Source: Roseicyclus marinus (lineage in GTDB: Bacteria > Pseudomonadota > Alphaproteobacteria > Rhodobacterales > Rhodobacteraceae). From it: a DNA stretch of 64,000 nucleotides. Shown piece by piece: positions 52,883 to 62,637 of the stretch. The notes under the pieces were generated by a model. That model was not told the origin of the DNA. It worked only from the letters and a program-made list of their open reading frames with translations, and ran no database searches. The DNA lies in assembly GCF_030163795.1 (NCBI RefSeq), contig NZ_JASJOF010000008.1, forward strand, positions 62,001 through 126,000. The letters run 5' to 3'. Numbering within the stretch: the first letter of the stretch is position 1; every line of letters begins with the position of its first letter. A program made the translations under genes and the position numbers.

Positions 52883-53299
52883 ATGACCGACGCCCTGCCC
52901 CCATCCGATCTGATCGCCCCCGATCTTGCCGCGTTTGAAGCGTTGGCGATGGAGGCCCTGTCCGCGCTGCCAGAACCGTGGCGAGCGGCTGCGCTTGGCA
53001 TCGTGATCCGGGTCGAGGATTTCGCAGCGCCCGAGATGCTGTCGGAGTTGGAGATGGAAGATCCCTTCGAGCTGACCGGGCTTTACGATGGGATCCCGCT
53101 CACCGAGAAATCGGTGATGGATCAACCGATGGGGCCGGACACGATCTGGCTGTTTCGGCGCGCGATCCTTGATGAATGGGCCGACCGGGGCAATGTCAGC
53201 CTAGGCGAGATGGTGGGCCATGTGCTGGTGCATGAATTGGCGCATCATTTCGGCTGGTCGGATGCCGATATCGCGCGGATCGACCCTTGGTGGGAGTGA
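52883..53299 (+). CDS. Minimal zinc metallopeptidase (zincin, HExxH)
   Basis: This 138-residue protein has the HExxH motif in VLVHELAHHFGWSDADI near the C-terminus and ELTGLYDGIPLTEKSV in the middle. It matches small zincins of the PF06262/DUF1025 type, whose physiological substrate is not known. It lacks a signal peptide and membrane segments and is probably cytoplasmic. It is divergent from gltX across 66 bases. The ribosome site before ATG 52883 is weak. Confidence 0.85.
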   Translation: MTDALPPSDLIAPDLAAFEALAMEALSALPEPWRAAALGIVIRVEDFAAPEMLSELEMEDPFELTGLYDGIPLTEKSVMDQPMGPDTIWLFRRAILDEWADRGNVSLGEMVGHVLVHELAHHFGWSDADIARIDPWWE

Positions 53300-53420
53300 C
53301 GCCCCTGCGCCAGCGCAGGGGGATTGTGCGCCACTGAAGGGCCCGGTCACGAAGCCGTGAAGGCCAAGACGCGCGCACGGCTTATGTTTCGGTGATGTTC
53401 AACACCGGAGGAACCGACCG

Positions 53421-54347
53421 ATGACAGATTTCACACGCCGCAGCCTGTTGGCATCGGGCGCGGCCCTGCCGCTGGCCGCAGCCGCCCTGCCCCGCACCGC
53501 TGCCGCAGAGGCCCCGCTGATGGGCGCGAGTTTCGCCCGCCACCGCCGGTTCATGACCGGCGGCTTCGAGGTCACCACGATCCTTGGCGGCACCACGCCC
53601 CGCGAGGAGCCGCAGGGCATTTTCGGGATGAATGTTTCGCCCGAGGAATTCGCCGCCGTCAGCGAGGCCAATTTCCTGTCAACCAACGTATCGCAATTCT
53701 ATTTCACGCCGACCGTGGTCAATACCGGGTCCGAGTTGATCCTGTTCGACACCGGCCTGAACGCGGCTGCCACGACCGAGGCGTTGGCCGCTGCAGGTTA
53801 TGCGCCCGACCAGATCGACATCGTGGTCCTGACCCATATGCACGGCGACCATATCGGCGGCATGATGACGGATGGCGCGCCGACCTTTGCCAATGCGCGC
53901 TACGTGACGGGGCAGGCGGAATTCGACCATTGGGCGGCTGCGGGCAATGAAGGCTTCGACGCCAACGTGCGCCCGATGGCCGATCAGTTCACCTTCCTCG
54001 GCGACGGGCAGGATGTGGTGACGGGGATCACCGGCATGGCGGCCTTTGGACACACGCCGGGCCACATGGTCTATCGTCTCGACAGCGAGGGTCAGGGTCT
54101 CGTGATCTTTGCCGATCTGGCGAACCATCCGGTCTGGTCGCTGGCGCGGCCCGATTGGGAAGTACGGTTCGACGCCGACAAGGCCGGAGCCGCCGAAAGC
54201 CGCCGCCGTGTCCTTGGCATGATCGCCGCCGACCGGATCCCGGCTGTGGGCTATCACATGCCCTTCCCCGCCGTGGGCTATGTCGCGCCGGGCAGCGATG
54301 GCGCGGAATTCCGTTGGGTTCCCGAAAGCGGGCAGTTGATGGGCTGA
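53421..54347 (+). CDS. Tat-exported metallo-beta-lactamase-fold hydrolase
   Basis: This 308-residue protein starts with a twin-arginine signal (TRRSLLASGAALPLAAAALP, cleavage near TAAA). The MBL domain has the dinuclear-metal motif VVLTHMHGDHIGGMM, the His in AAFGHTPGHMVYRL, the Asp in VIFADLANHPVWS and the last His in AVGYHMPFPAVGYV. Exported MBL proteins of this group include lactonase-like and N-acyl-hydrolase-like enzymes. The substrate is not predictable. GGAGGAACCGACCG precedes ATG 53421. A strong terminator follows. Confidence 0.9.
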   Translation: MTDFTRRSLLASGAALPLAAAALPRTAAAEAPLMGASFARHRRFMTGGFEVTTILGGTTPREEPQGIFGMNVSPEEFAAVSEANFLSTNVSQFYFTPTVVNTGSELILFDTGLNAAATTEALAAAGYAPDQIDIVVLTHMHGDHIGGMMTDGAPTFANARYVTGQAEFDHWAAAGNEGFDANVRPMADQFTFLGDGQDVVTGITGMAAFGHTPGHMVYRLDSEGQGLVIFADLANHPVWSLARPDWEVRFDADKAGAAESRRRVLGMIAADRIPAVGYHMPFPAVGYVAPGSDGAEFRWVPESGQLMG

Positions 54348-54370
54348 GGGGGCACCCCCGGGACAAAAGG

Positions 54371-54402
54371 AAAGGGCCGCGCGATCTGCGCGGCCCTTTT
54401 TT
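54371..54402. terminator. Bidirectional intrinsic terminator
   Basis: AAAGGGCCGCGC and GCGCGGCCCTTT pair around a five-base loop, followed by further Ts on the plus strand. It sits between the convergent MBL gene and wrbA and can serve both. Confidence 0.85.
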
Positions 54403-54420
54403 GTTCGCCGGGTTGGTCGA

Positions 54421-55011
54421 TCAGGCGAGTTTCTTGGTCAGTTCGACCTGCCGCTTGGCCTGGTGGCGGATGGCGGCCTTGACCTTGTCGGTCACTTCGC
54501 CCGGCTGGGTCGAGACGCCGTAGGGGTTGCCACCCGCCTCGAACAGCACCGGATCGGTGTAGCCCGGCGGGGTCAGGATGGCGCCCCAGTGCATCGCGGT
54601 GGTGTAGAGCGAGATCAGGGTGGTTTCCTGACCGCCATGCACGTTTTGGGCCGAGGTCATGGCGCTGAAGGTCTTGTTGGCGAGCTTGCCCTCGAACCAA
54701 AGGCCGCCCAGCGTGTCGATGAAGGCGCGCACCTGGCTGGCGACGACGCCGTAGCGCGTCGGGGCCGAGATCAGGTAGCCATTTGCCCATTCCATATCGG
54801 CATGGGTGACTGCGGGAATATCGGCGGTTTTCTCGGCCTGCGCTTTCCAAGCGTCCTGGCCTGCGACCACGTCGGCGGGCGCGGTTTCAGGAACGCGCAG
54901 GAGGCGCACCTCGGCCCCGGCCTCGCGGGCGGCTTCGGCGGCGATTTCGGCCATCTGATGGTTGGTGCCGTAGGTCGAGTAGAAGAGGATGGCGAGTTTT
55001 GCTTGGGACAT
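54421..55011 (-). CDS. wrbA: NAD(P)H:quinone oxidoreductase, WrbA type
   Basis: This flavodoxin-fold FMN enzyme reduces quinones by two electrons and protects against redox cycling. The 196-residue protein begins [20 protein letters not shown] with the FMN phosphate loop. It has [21 protein letters not shown] and [18 protein letters not shown], all WrbA signatures. The length is that of the family. ATG 55011 follows GGGAGACAG; 13 upstream in-frame codons show no similarity. Confidence 0.93.
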   Translation of the reverse strand: MSQAKLAILFYSTYGTNHQMAEIAAEAAREAGAEVRLLRVPETAPADVVAGQDAWKAQAEKTADIPAVTHADMEWANGYLISAPTRYGVVASQVRAFIDTLGGLWFEGKLANKTFSAMTSAQNVHGGQETTLISLYTTAMHWGAILTPPGYTDPVLFEAGGNPYGVSTQPGEVTDKVKAAIRHQAKRQVELTKKLA

Positions 55012-55134
55012 GGTGCTGTCTCCCTGTTCGCGGGTTGCGGTGTGACACACAGATGTCGCGGCGGCCCGGCGGTCTCAATTCCGCGCCGACGCAAGCGCGC
55101 TGTTCGGCGGCGCACAGCCCCGTCAGCGATGATC

Positions 55135-55686
55135 TCAGCGAAACGGTGCGCCGTGGCACCAGACGGTCAGGGAATGACGTTCGCCTGCCGTGACGGGCGT
55201 GACTCGGTGCAGGACGAAGGAGGGAAAGAGCGTGGCCGCCCCCCGCGCGCGATCGGCGGCGATGGTGTTGGCGCCCGGCATCACCTCGAGATCGCCACCC
55301 TCGTAGGCGTCGGGTTCGGACAGCTGGATCACGATGGTCAGCTTGCGCCGTTCGGCCAGCCGCCCCTCGCCGATGTCGGAATGCCAGCCGAAATGCCCCT
55401 CGCGTTCCGCGCCGTAGCGGGCGACCTGCGGGCTTTCGGCGAAATCGGTGATGTCGAAATCGAAGACATCGCGGTTGGCGGCGCGGACAAGGTCGATCAT
55501 GCGGTCCATGACCCAACCCGTCCCCTCCACCTCGTCGAGCCAGACGAGATCGGCGCGGCGCAGGTTGTGGTCGCGGGCCAGACGCACCAGCCCGGCATCG
55601 CGGGCGGGCGCATCGGCGATCAGGTCGAGCAGGCGGGCGCAATCGGTCGCGGTGAAGGCATCGCGCACGGAATGAACGGCGATCAT
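55135..55686 (-). CDS. 2-oxoglutarate/Fe(II)-dependent oxygenase (PKHD type)
   Basis: This 183-residue prolyl-4-hydroxylase-like protein has iron ligands in HFGWHSDIGEG (HxD) and the distal His in FPSFVLHRVTPVTAGERHSL. The Arg after it would bind 2-oxoglutarate. EGGDLEVMPG is typical of the PKHD group. Substrates of bacterial members are mostly unknown. It is followed after 112 bases by the CryB-type photolyase on the same strand, but a transcript joining them is not certain. Confidence 0.87.
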   Translation of the reverse strand: MIAVHSVRDAFTATDCARLLDLIADAPARDAGLVRLARDHNLRRADLVWLDEVEGTGWVMDRMIDLVRAANRDVFDFDITDFAESPQVARYGAEREGHFGWHSDIGEGRLAERRKLTIVIQLSEPDAYEGGDLEVMPGANTIAADRARGAATLFPSFVLHRVTPVTAGERHSLTVWCHGAPFR

Positions 55687-55798
55687 CGGGTCAGTCTCTC
55701 CGGAAGGGGACGGCCCGGGCCGGGTTGTTCCCGCCCCGCCGTCCTGCGGTGCAGATGATCTTGCGTACCTGTCCGGTCAAGAGGGTTTGAGCACCCCG

Positions 55799-57328
55799 TC
55801 AGACGCGCGCCCCGCGATCGAGCCGGGCGAGGAAGGTTTCGGCGCTGTCGAGCGTCGCCTTCCGCTTGTCATCCGACATGCGCATCCAGGTGCGGTACAT
55901 CTGCGCCATGCGGGGGTTCTTGCCGAAGGTCTCGCGGTGGCGATGCAGGAAAGCCCAGTAGAGATAATTGTAGGGACATGCTTTATCCCCAGACTTATCC
56001 TCAATCTCATAGGCGCATTTCTTGCAATAATCCGACATTTTGTGGATGTAGTTGCCGCCCGAGACATAGGGCTTGGAGCCCACGATGCCGCCATCGGCGA
56101 ACTGGCTCATCCCGATGACATTGGGCGCCTCGACCCATTCATAGGCATCGGCATAAACGGCCAGATACCATTCATGCACCTGATGCGGGTCGATGCCTGC
56201 GAGAAGCGCGAAATTGCCGGTGATCATCAGGCGCTGGATGTGATGGGCATAGGCCTCGTCCCGGGTCTGTTCGACGGCCCGCGAGATGCAGCGCATGTCC
56301 GTATCGGCGGTCCAGTAGAAATCGGGCAGCTTGCGGTCGTGGCCCAGCGCGTTCAGTGACGTGTATTCGGGGCCTTCGTGGAAATAGATGCCGCGCATGT
56401 ATTCGCGCCAGCCGATGATCTGGCGGATGAACCCCTCGACCGCGTTGAGGGGGGCCGCGCCGTCGCGATAGGCGGCCTCGGCGGCCTCGCAGATCTCGCG
56501 CCAGTGCAACAGCCCGGCGTTCAGATACATCGAGATGACCGCGTGGTAGAGGAACCGGTTCCCATCGAGCATCGCATCTTGATAGTCGCCAAACCTCGGC
56601 AGGGCGTTGCGGATGAAATGACTGAGCGCCTGCCGCGCCTGTCCTTGGTCTGTGGCGTACCAGAAGGGGCGCAGCGTGCCGAAATTCCCGGCAAAGCGAT
56701 CCTCGACAAGCTTCAGAACCTCTTCGACCGTTTCGTCGGGGGTGAAGTGCATCGGGCCGCCGAAGTCGATGTCATCCGGCGCGGGCTTGCGGTTGTCGTG
56801 GTCGTAGTTCCATTTGCCGCCTTCGGGCTTGTCACCGTCCATCAAGAGGCCGGTCTTGCGCCGCATCTCGCGGTAAAACCATTCCATCCGGAGTTCCTTG
56901 CGCCCTTCGGCCCAAGCGTCGAATTCCGCATGGCTGCAAAGGAAACGGTCGTCGGCAAAGAGATGGACGGGAACCGGACACTCCTCGAGCGCGGCGATCA
57001 GGCGAAATTCGCCCGGTTCGGTCGCTAGAACTTCGGTCGCGCCGGTTTCCGACGCGCGGCGGATCAATTCGCCCGGGATGGATTGGGTGTTGTCGGGATC
57101 GTCAAGCCGCGTGTAGCGCACGGACCATCCCTGCCCTTCCAATCGGGCTGCAAATTTGCGCATCGCGGCAAAGAGGAACGCGATCTTCTTGGGGTGATGG
57201 GGGACATATTCGGCCTCTGCCATGACCTCGGCCATGACGATCGTGTCGCGGTCCGGGTCGCCTTCGCGCAGCGCCGATAGGTCTTCGGAGAGCTGGTCGC
57301 CGAGAATGAGGATCAGGCGGCCTACCAC
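55799..57328 (-). CDS. cryB: FeS-BCP family photolyase/cryptochrome (CryB/PhrB type)
   Basis: This 509-residue FAD protein belongs to the iron-sulfur bacterial cryptochrome/photolyase group. It starts RLILILGDQLSEDLSAL. Four cysteines at 347 (DMRCISRAVEQ), 435 and 438 (SDYCKKCAYE) and 451 (KACPYNYLYW) match the spacing of the [4Fe-4S] ligands of Agrobacterium PhrB. Known members repair (6-4) photoproducts, and Rhodobacter CryB also affects photosynthesis gene expression. The likely start is a GTG at 57328 that overlaps the stop of the SDR gene by seven bases, so the two are coupled. Confidence 0.9.
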   Translation of the reverse strand: MVGRLILILGDQLSEDLSALREGDPDRDTIVMAEVMAEAEYVPHHPKKIAFLFAAMRKFAARLEGQGWSVRYTRLDDPDNTQSIPGELIRRASETGATEVLATEPGEFRLIAALEECPVPVHLFADDRFLCSHAEFDAWAEGRKELRMEWFYREMRRKTGLLMDGDKPEGGKWNYDHDNRKPAPDDIDFGGPMHFTPDETVEEVLKLVEDRFAGNFGTLRPFWYATDQGQARQALSHFIRNALPRFGDYQDAMLDGNRFLYHAVISMYLNAGLLHWREICEAAEAAYRDGAAPLNAVEGFIRQIIGWREYMRGIYFHEGPEYTSLNALGHDRKLPDFYWTADTDMRCISRAVEQTRDEAYAHHIQRLMITGNFALLAGIDPHQVHEWYLAVYADAYEWVEAPNVIGMSQFADGGIVGSKPYVSGGNYIHKMSDYCKKCAYEIEDKSGDKACPYNYLYWAFLHRHRETFGKNPRMAQMYRTWMRMSDDKRKATLDSAETFLARLDRGARV

Positions 57329-57987
57329 GGGATTTCGGCCCCGGCGTAATCGAAAAAGCCGCCCGATTGGTCGGGTGTCAGGCGTTCCATCACATCGCAC
57401 AGATTGGCGGCTGCCGCCTCGGGCGTCACCTTGCCGTGCTTGGGGTCGTAGCCTTCGGTGAAGGATGTGGCGACCGTGCCGGGATGGAGCGCCGAGATCA
57501 CCGCGTCGCGGTGGCTGCGCCCCAATTCGATGGCCGCACCATGCACGATCTGGTTCAGCGCCGCCTTGGAGGCGCGGTAAGAATGCCAGCCGCCGATGCG
57601 GTTGTCCCCGATGGAGCCGACACGCGCTGTCAGGACACCGGTGACGGAACGCCCCCGCTTGGGCAGGAGACGCGGAAGATGGCTGATCAGCTGCGCGACG
57701 CCGATCGTGTTCACGGCAAAGACGCGGGCCATAGTGGCCGGGTCGATGGCCGACAGTTGCTTTTCGGGCGCTGCACCCTCGGGCGCAAGGATACCGACCG
57801 AGATGAACACGGTCTGAAACGGCCCCTCCAGCGCGCCCATCAGGCGCGCGACGCTGTCCGGGTCGGTCACGTCCAACCCATCTTGAGCGCGCGACAGCGT
57901 GGTCACGCAGCCGCCGCGGGCGCGCATTTCATCTGCCACCGCGCGACCGATCCCGCCCGAGGCCCCTATCACCAGTGCATCTATCAT
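57322..57987 (-). CDS. Short-chain dehydrogenase/reductase
   Basis: This 221-residue SDR has the NAD(P)-binding motif ALVIGASGGIGRAVADEM. The catalytic Tyr and Lys are in the active-site region WHSYRASKAALNQIVHG (YxxxK), with Ser in ARVGSIGDN. The substrate is unknown. It is transcribed into the CryB-type photolyase with a seven-base overlap, an arrangement that suggests a shared light or stress response. ATG 57987 is preferred to an in-frame start 21 codons upstream. Confidence 0.9.
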   Translation of the reverse strand: MIDALVIGASGGIGRAVADEMRARGGCVTTLSRAQDGLDVTDPDSVARLMGALEGPFQTVFISVGILAPEGAAPEKQLSAIDPATMARVFAVNTIGVAQLISHLPRLLPKRGRSVTGVLTARVGSIGDNRIGGWHSYRASKAALNQIVHGAAIELGRSHRDAVISALHPGTVATSFTEGYDPKHGKVTPEAAAANLCDVMERLTPDQSGGFFDYAGAEIPW

Positions 57988-58079
57988 GGCGGGCGAGCTA
58001 TGGCGCGGCAGCGATCGGTCAATCCCCTTGACCCGATTGGGGGTTTTCATTCACGCGCGGATGGGTAAATTCCCAGCCC

Positions 58080-58193
58080 ATGACCAGTCAGGCCCATACC
58101 ACGACCCGTGCCGCGCCGTTTGCGCGCAGCGGTCTTGCCGCGTCTTCGGCGCGGCCCGCCCTGCTTGGTCTTCTGCTCCTTAGCCGCCTCTGA
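58080..58193 (+). CDS. leuL: leuA leader peptide (37 aa) with terminal leucine run
   Basis: This ORF lies upstream of leuA. Its last ten residues are LLGLLLLSRL, giving seven leucines within ten codons right before the stop, as expected of a leucine attenuation leader. A hairpin begins at its stop codon. There is no obvious ribosome site, and a possible TAAATT -10 box sits about ten bases before the ATG, so the transcript may be leaderless, as described for trpL in Sinorhizobium. Identification rests on the leucine run and position. Confidence 0.75.
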   Translation: MTSQAHTTTRAAPFARSGLAASSARPALLGLLLLSRL

Positions 58194-58222
58194 GCGTGCC
58201 TGTCGGCGCGACCGCTCAGAGG
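58187..58222 (+). promoter_or_regulatory. Attenuator-type hairpin between leuL and leuA
   Basis: CCTCTGAGCG (58187-58196) pairs perfectly with CGCTCAGAGG (58213-58222), and a small inner stem GTCG-GCG-CGAC can form inside. The 5' strand includes the last Leu codon and stop of the leader, so ribosome position would control folding. No T-run follows, so Rho or translation effects may take the place of classical termination. Confidence 0.6.
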
Positions 58223-58269
58223 AGGGACAGCGCCGGATCACACAGACACCAAGCTAAGGAAGACCTGCC

Positions 58270-59835
58270 ATGACCATCGATCCCAATCGCGTCCTCATTT
58301 TCGACACGACGCTGCGTGACGGCGAGCAATCGCCGGGCGCCACCATGAGCCACGAGGAAAAGCTGGAGATCGCGGCGCTCCTTGACGAGATGGGCGTCGA
58401 TATCATCGAAGCCGGGTTTCCCATCGCGTCCGAGGGCGATTTCGCCGCCGTATCCGAGATCGCGAAACTGGCCAAGCGCGCCACGATCTGTGGCCTCGCG
58501 CGGGCGAATTTCAACGACATCGACCGCTGCTGGGAGGCGGTGAAACACGCCAAATCTCCGCGTATCCACACCTTTATCGGCACGTCGCCGATGCACCGCG
58601 CCATCCCCAACCTGACGATGGACGAGATGGCCGAACGGATCCACGACACGGTCACCCACGCCCGCAACCTGTGCGACAACGTGCAATGGTCGCCGATGGA
58701 TGCGACGCGGACGGAATGGGATTACCTCGCCCGCGTGGTGGAAATCGCGATCAAGGCCGGGGCCACGACCATCAATATTCCCGACACGGTGGGCTATACC
58801 GCACCCGTGGAGAGCGCCGACCTGATCCGGCGGCTGATCGCCGAAGTGCCGGGCGCCGATACCGTCGTCTTTGCCACGCATTGCCACAACGATCTGGGCA
58901 TGGCGACGGCCAATGCGCTGGCCGCCGTCGCGGGCGGCGCGCGCCAGATCGAATGCACGATCAACGGTCTGGGCGAGCGTGCGGGCAATACCGCGCTGGA
59001 AGAAGTGGTCATGGCGCTCAAGGTCCGCCACGACATCATGCCCTATTCGACGGGCGTCGACACGACGAAGATCATGCAAATCTCGCGCCGGGTCAGCACG
59101 GTCTCGGGCTTCGTGGTGCAACCCAACAAGGCCATCGTCGGCAAGAACGCCTTTGCGCACGAGTCCGGTATCCATCAGGACGGGATGCTGAAATCCAAGG
59201 ACACGTTCGAGATCATGCGCCCCGAGGATGTGGGCCTGTCGGGCACGTCCCTGCCGCTTGGCAAGCATTCGGGGCGGGCCGCGTTGCGCGCCAAGCTCAA
59301 GGATCTCGGCTTCGACATGGTCGACAACCAGCTCAATGATCTTTTCGTGCGGTTCAAGGCGCTGGCCGACCGCAAGAAGGAAGTGTTCGACGACGACCTG
59401 ATCGCGCTGGTGACCGATGCTGCCGCCGCGGGACAGGCCGACCATCTGGAGCTGAAATTCCTGCGGGTGATCTGCGGGACCGAGGCACCGCAATCGGCCG
59501 ATATCACGCTGCGCGTGGGCGAGGCGGACAAGCAGGCCACCGCGCAGGGCGACGGGCCGGTCGATGCGGCCTTCAACGCGGTCAAGGCGCTCTATCCCAA
59601 CGAGGCGGTGCTGCAACTCTACCAGGTGAGTGCGGTGACCGAGGGGATGGACGCGCAGGCGACCGTAACCGTGCGGATCGAGGAGGATGGACGGATCGCC
59701 ACGGGTCAGTCGGCGGACACCGACACGGTGGTCGCCAGCGTGAAAGCCTATGTGAACGCGCTCAACCGGCTGATCGTGCGGCGCGAAAAGCTGGGCTCGG
59801 ACAAGCGCGAAGTGTCCTACAAGGACGCGGGCTGA
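58270..59835 (+). CDS. leuA: 2-isopropylmalate synthase
   Basis: This enzyme condenses acetyl-CoA with 2-oxoisovalerate in the first committed step of leucine synthesis. The 521-residue protein has the metal-binding FDTTLRDGEQSPGATMS, VFATHCHNDLGMATANALAA and GLGERAGNTALEEVVMAL. The C-terminal LeuA allosteric domain starts near residue 385. AGGAAG precedes ATG 58270. The leader peptide upstream implies control by leucyl-tRNA supply. Confidence 0.96.
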   Translation: MTIDPNRVLIFDTTLRDGEQSPGATMSHEEKLEIAALLDEMGVDIIEAGFPIASEGDFAAVSEIAKLAKRATICGLARANFNDIDRCWEAVKHAKSPRIHTFIGTSPMHRAIPNLTMDEMAERIHDTVTHARNLCDNVQWSPMDATRTEWDYLARVVEIAIKAGATTINIPDTVGYTAPVESADLIRRLIAEVPGADTVVFATHCHNDLGMATANALAAVAGGARQIECTINGLGERAGNTALEEVVMALKVRHDIMPYSTGVDTTKIMQISRRVSTVSGFVVQPNKAIVGKNAFAHESGIHQDGMLKSKDTFEIMRPEDVGLSGTSLPLGKHSGRAALRAKLKDLGFDMVDNQLNDLFVRFKALADRKKEVFDDDLIALVTDAAAAGQADHLELKFLRVICGTEAPQSADITLRVGEADKQATAQGDGPVDAAFNAVKALYPNEAVLQLYQVSAVTEGMDAQATVTVRIEEDGRIATGQSADTDTVVASVKAYVNALNRLIVRREKLGSDKREVSYKDAG

Positions 59836-59855
59836 GGCGCGCGCGAGGCTGCGGA

Positions 59856-59883
59856 CCGCGGTTTTCCATCCGGAAAACTGCGG
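59856..59883 (+). terminator. Probable terminator after leuA
   Basis: CCGCGGTTTTCC pairs with GGAAAACTGCGG (one mismatch) around a four-base loop and is followed by TTT, 20 bases after the leuA stop. Confidence 0.55.
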
Positions 59884-59992
59884 TTTGCCCGCAAAGGCGC
59901 GGAGGCGGTTCAAGATACGCACCCCCGGCGGAATGACGCTTACCGCGGCGGCATGGGGGCCTTTACGCCCCGGAGCGTGAGCGCCTATATGA

Positions 59993-61108
<1,116 letters not shown>

Positions 61109-61152
61109 CGACCCCGCCCGCCAGACCCATCCCGCCCCGCTGAAGGAGCGAC

Positions 61153-62106
61153 ATGGCCCGCGACAGTCACGACGCCGCCCATACCCGTCCCGTCCGGCGC
61201 TTGCTGGTGACGGTTCTGGTGCTGTGCCTGCTGGCGCTCGTGCTGGTTTGGCGCATCGACAATCCGCGGATCGAACGGATGCGCGCGGCCATCGTGGACA
61301 CGGTGGTGCCCAATATGGATTGGGCGTTGGCACCGGTGACGGGGCTCGCGCGGATGCTGGACGATTTCCAGAGCTACGCGCGGCTTTACGAACAGAACCA
61401 GGAATTGCGCCGCGAATTGCAGCAGATGCGCGCGTGGCGCGAGGCGGCGTTGCAGCTGGAACAGGAAAACGCGCGGCTTCTGGACCTGAACCGGGTGCAG
61501 TTGAACCCGGAACTGACCTTTGTCACCGGGATCGTGATGGCCGATGCGGGAAGCCCGTTCCGGCGGTCGGTTCTGCTCAATGTCGGCGCGCGGGACGGCA
61601 TCCTTGACGGCTGGGCGACGATGGACGGGCTTGGCGTCGTCGGGCGCATCTCGGGCGTGGGCGACCGCACGTCGCGGGTGCTGATGCTGACGGATGCGAG
61701 CAGCCGGGTGCCGGTGACGATCCAGCCCTCGGGGCAGCAGGCCCTGCTGATGGGCGACAACACGCAGGCCCCGATCCTCGATTTCATCGAATCGCCCGAG
61801 GATATCAGCGCGGGTGACCGGATTGTGACCTCGGGGGATGACGGCCTGTTTCCGCCCGGGCTTTTGGTCGGGCAGGTGGTGGAGACCACGGACAGGCGGC
61901 TGCGGGCGCGGCTGTCCGCGGATCTTGCGCGGCTGCGGTTCCTGCGCGTGATGCGCAGCCATCCGGGCACGTCGCTGGACGATCCGGGCAGTCTGATCGG
62001 CCCGCCATGGCCCCCGCCCGAGGGGTTCGTGCTGCCGCCCGGTGTCGCGCCGGTGCAGCGGCCCGATCAGGCGGCGCGGCTTGGGCGCGAGGGGGTGCTG
62101 GAATGA
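61153..62106 (+). CDS. mreC: Rod shape-determining protein MreC
   Basis: This periplasmic scaffold of the elongasome has 317 residues. It has a short cytoplasmic tail, one transmembrane segment (about residues 17-36, LLVTVLVLCLLALVLVWRID) and a coiled coil (about 75-110, LYEQNQELRRELQQMRAWRE). Beta domains follow with the MreC motif MDGLGVVGRISGVGDRTSRV. GAAGGAG precedes ATG 61153. Its stop overlaps the mreD start. Confidence 0.95.
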   Translation: MARDSHDAAHTRPVRRLLVTVLVLCLLALVLVWRIDNPRIERMRAAIVDTVVPNMDWALAPVTGLARMLDDFQSYARLYEQNQELRRELQQMRAWREAALQLEQENARLLDLNRVQLNPELTFVTGIVMADAGSPFRRSVLLNVGARDGILDGWATMDGLGVVGRISGVGDRTSRVLMLTDASSRVPVTIQPSGQQALLMGDNTQAPILDFIESPEDISAGDRIVTSGDDGLFPPGLLVGQVVETTDRRLRARLSADLARLRFLRVMRSHPGTSLDDPGSLIGPPWPPPEGFVLPPGVAPVQRPDQAARLGREGVLE

Positions 62107-62633
62107 CCGGCCTCACCTCGCCCCGGCATATCTGGGCCTACCGCGCCCTTTTTCTGGGCCTGTGCGCGGCGGTGATCGCCTACAAGCTCTTGCCGCTGAG
62201 CCTGCATGACCAGGGGCTGCCGGGGCCGGACCTGCTTTTGGCGCTGACGCTGGCCTGGCTGTTGCGACAGCCCGCCGTCGTGCCCATCGGGTCGATCCTG
62301 ATCGTGTTCCTTTTGAGCGATTTCCTGTTCCAGCGCCCGCCGGGACTCTGGACGCTGTTGGTCTTGATCGTGTCCGAAAGCCTGCGCCAGCGCCGCCTGA
62401 CGATGACGGAGTTTCCGTTCCTCGTGGAATGGTCCGCCTTTGCGGGCGCGATCCTTGCCATGATCGTTCTGGAGCGCATCATCTTGTGGGTGCTGATGGT
62501 CGACTTGCCGCCCCTTGGCCTGTCGCTCACTCACGGGATTGTCACCGCGGCGATCTACCCGCTTGTCGTGGCTGTCTCGAAATTCCTGTTCGGCTTGCGT
62601 AAGATCGGGCCAGCCGAGGCTGAGGCATTGTGA
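62103..62633 (+). CDS. mreD: Rod shape-determining protein MreD
   Basis: This 176-residue inner-membrane protein has about five hydrophobic segments, including IGSILIVFLLSDFLFQRPPG with the Asp/Arg/Pro-Pro pattern common in MreD. It is coupled to mreC by an ATGA overlap at 62103-62106 and followed four bases later by mrdA. Assignment relies on membrane topology, this motif and its place in the operon, because MreD is poorly conserved. Confidence 0.92.
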   Translation: MTGLTSPRHIWAYRALFLGLCAAVIAYKLLPLSLHDQGLPGPDLLLALTLAWLLRQPAVVPIGSILIVFLLSDFLFQRPPGLWTLLVLIVSESLRQRRLTMTEFPFLVEWSAFAGAILAMIVLERIILWVLMVDLPPLGLSLTHGIVTAAIYPLVVAVSKFLFGLRKIGPAEAEAL

Positions 62634-62637
62634 CCGC

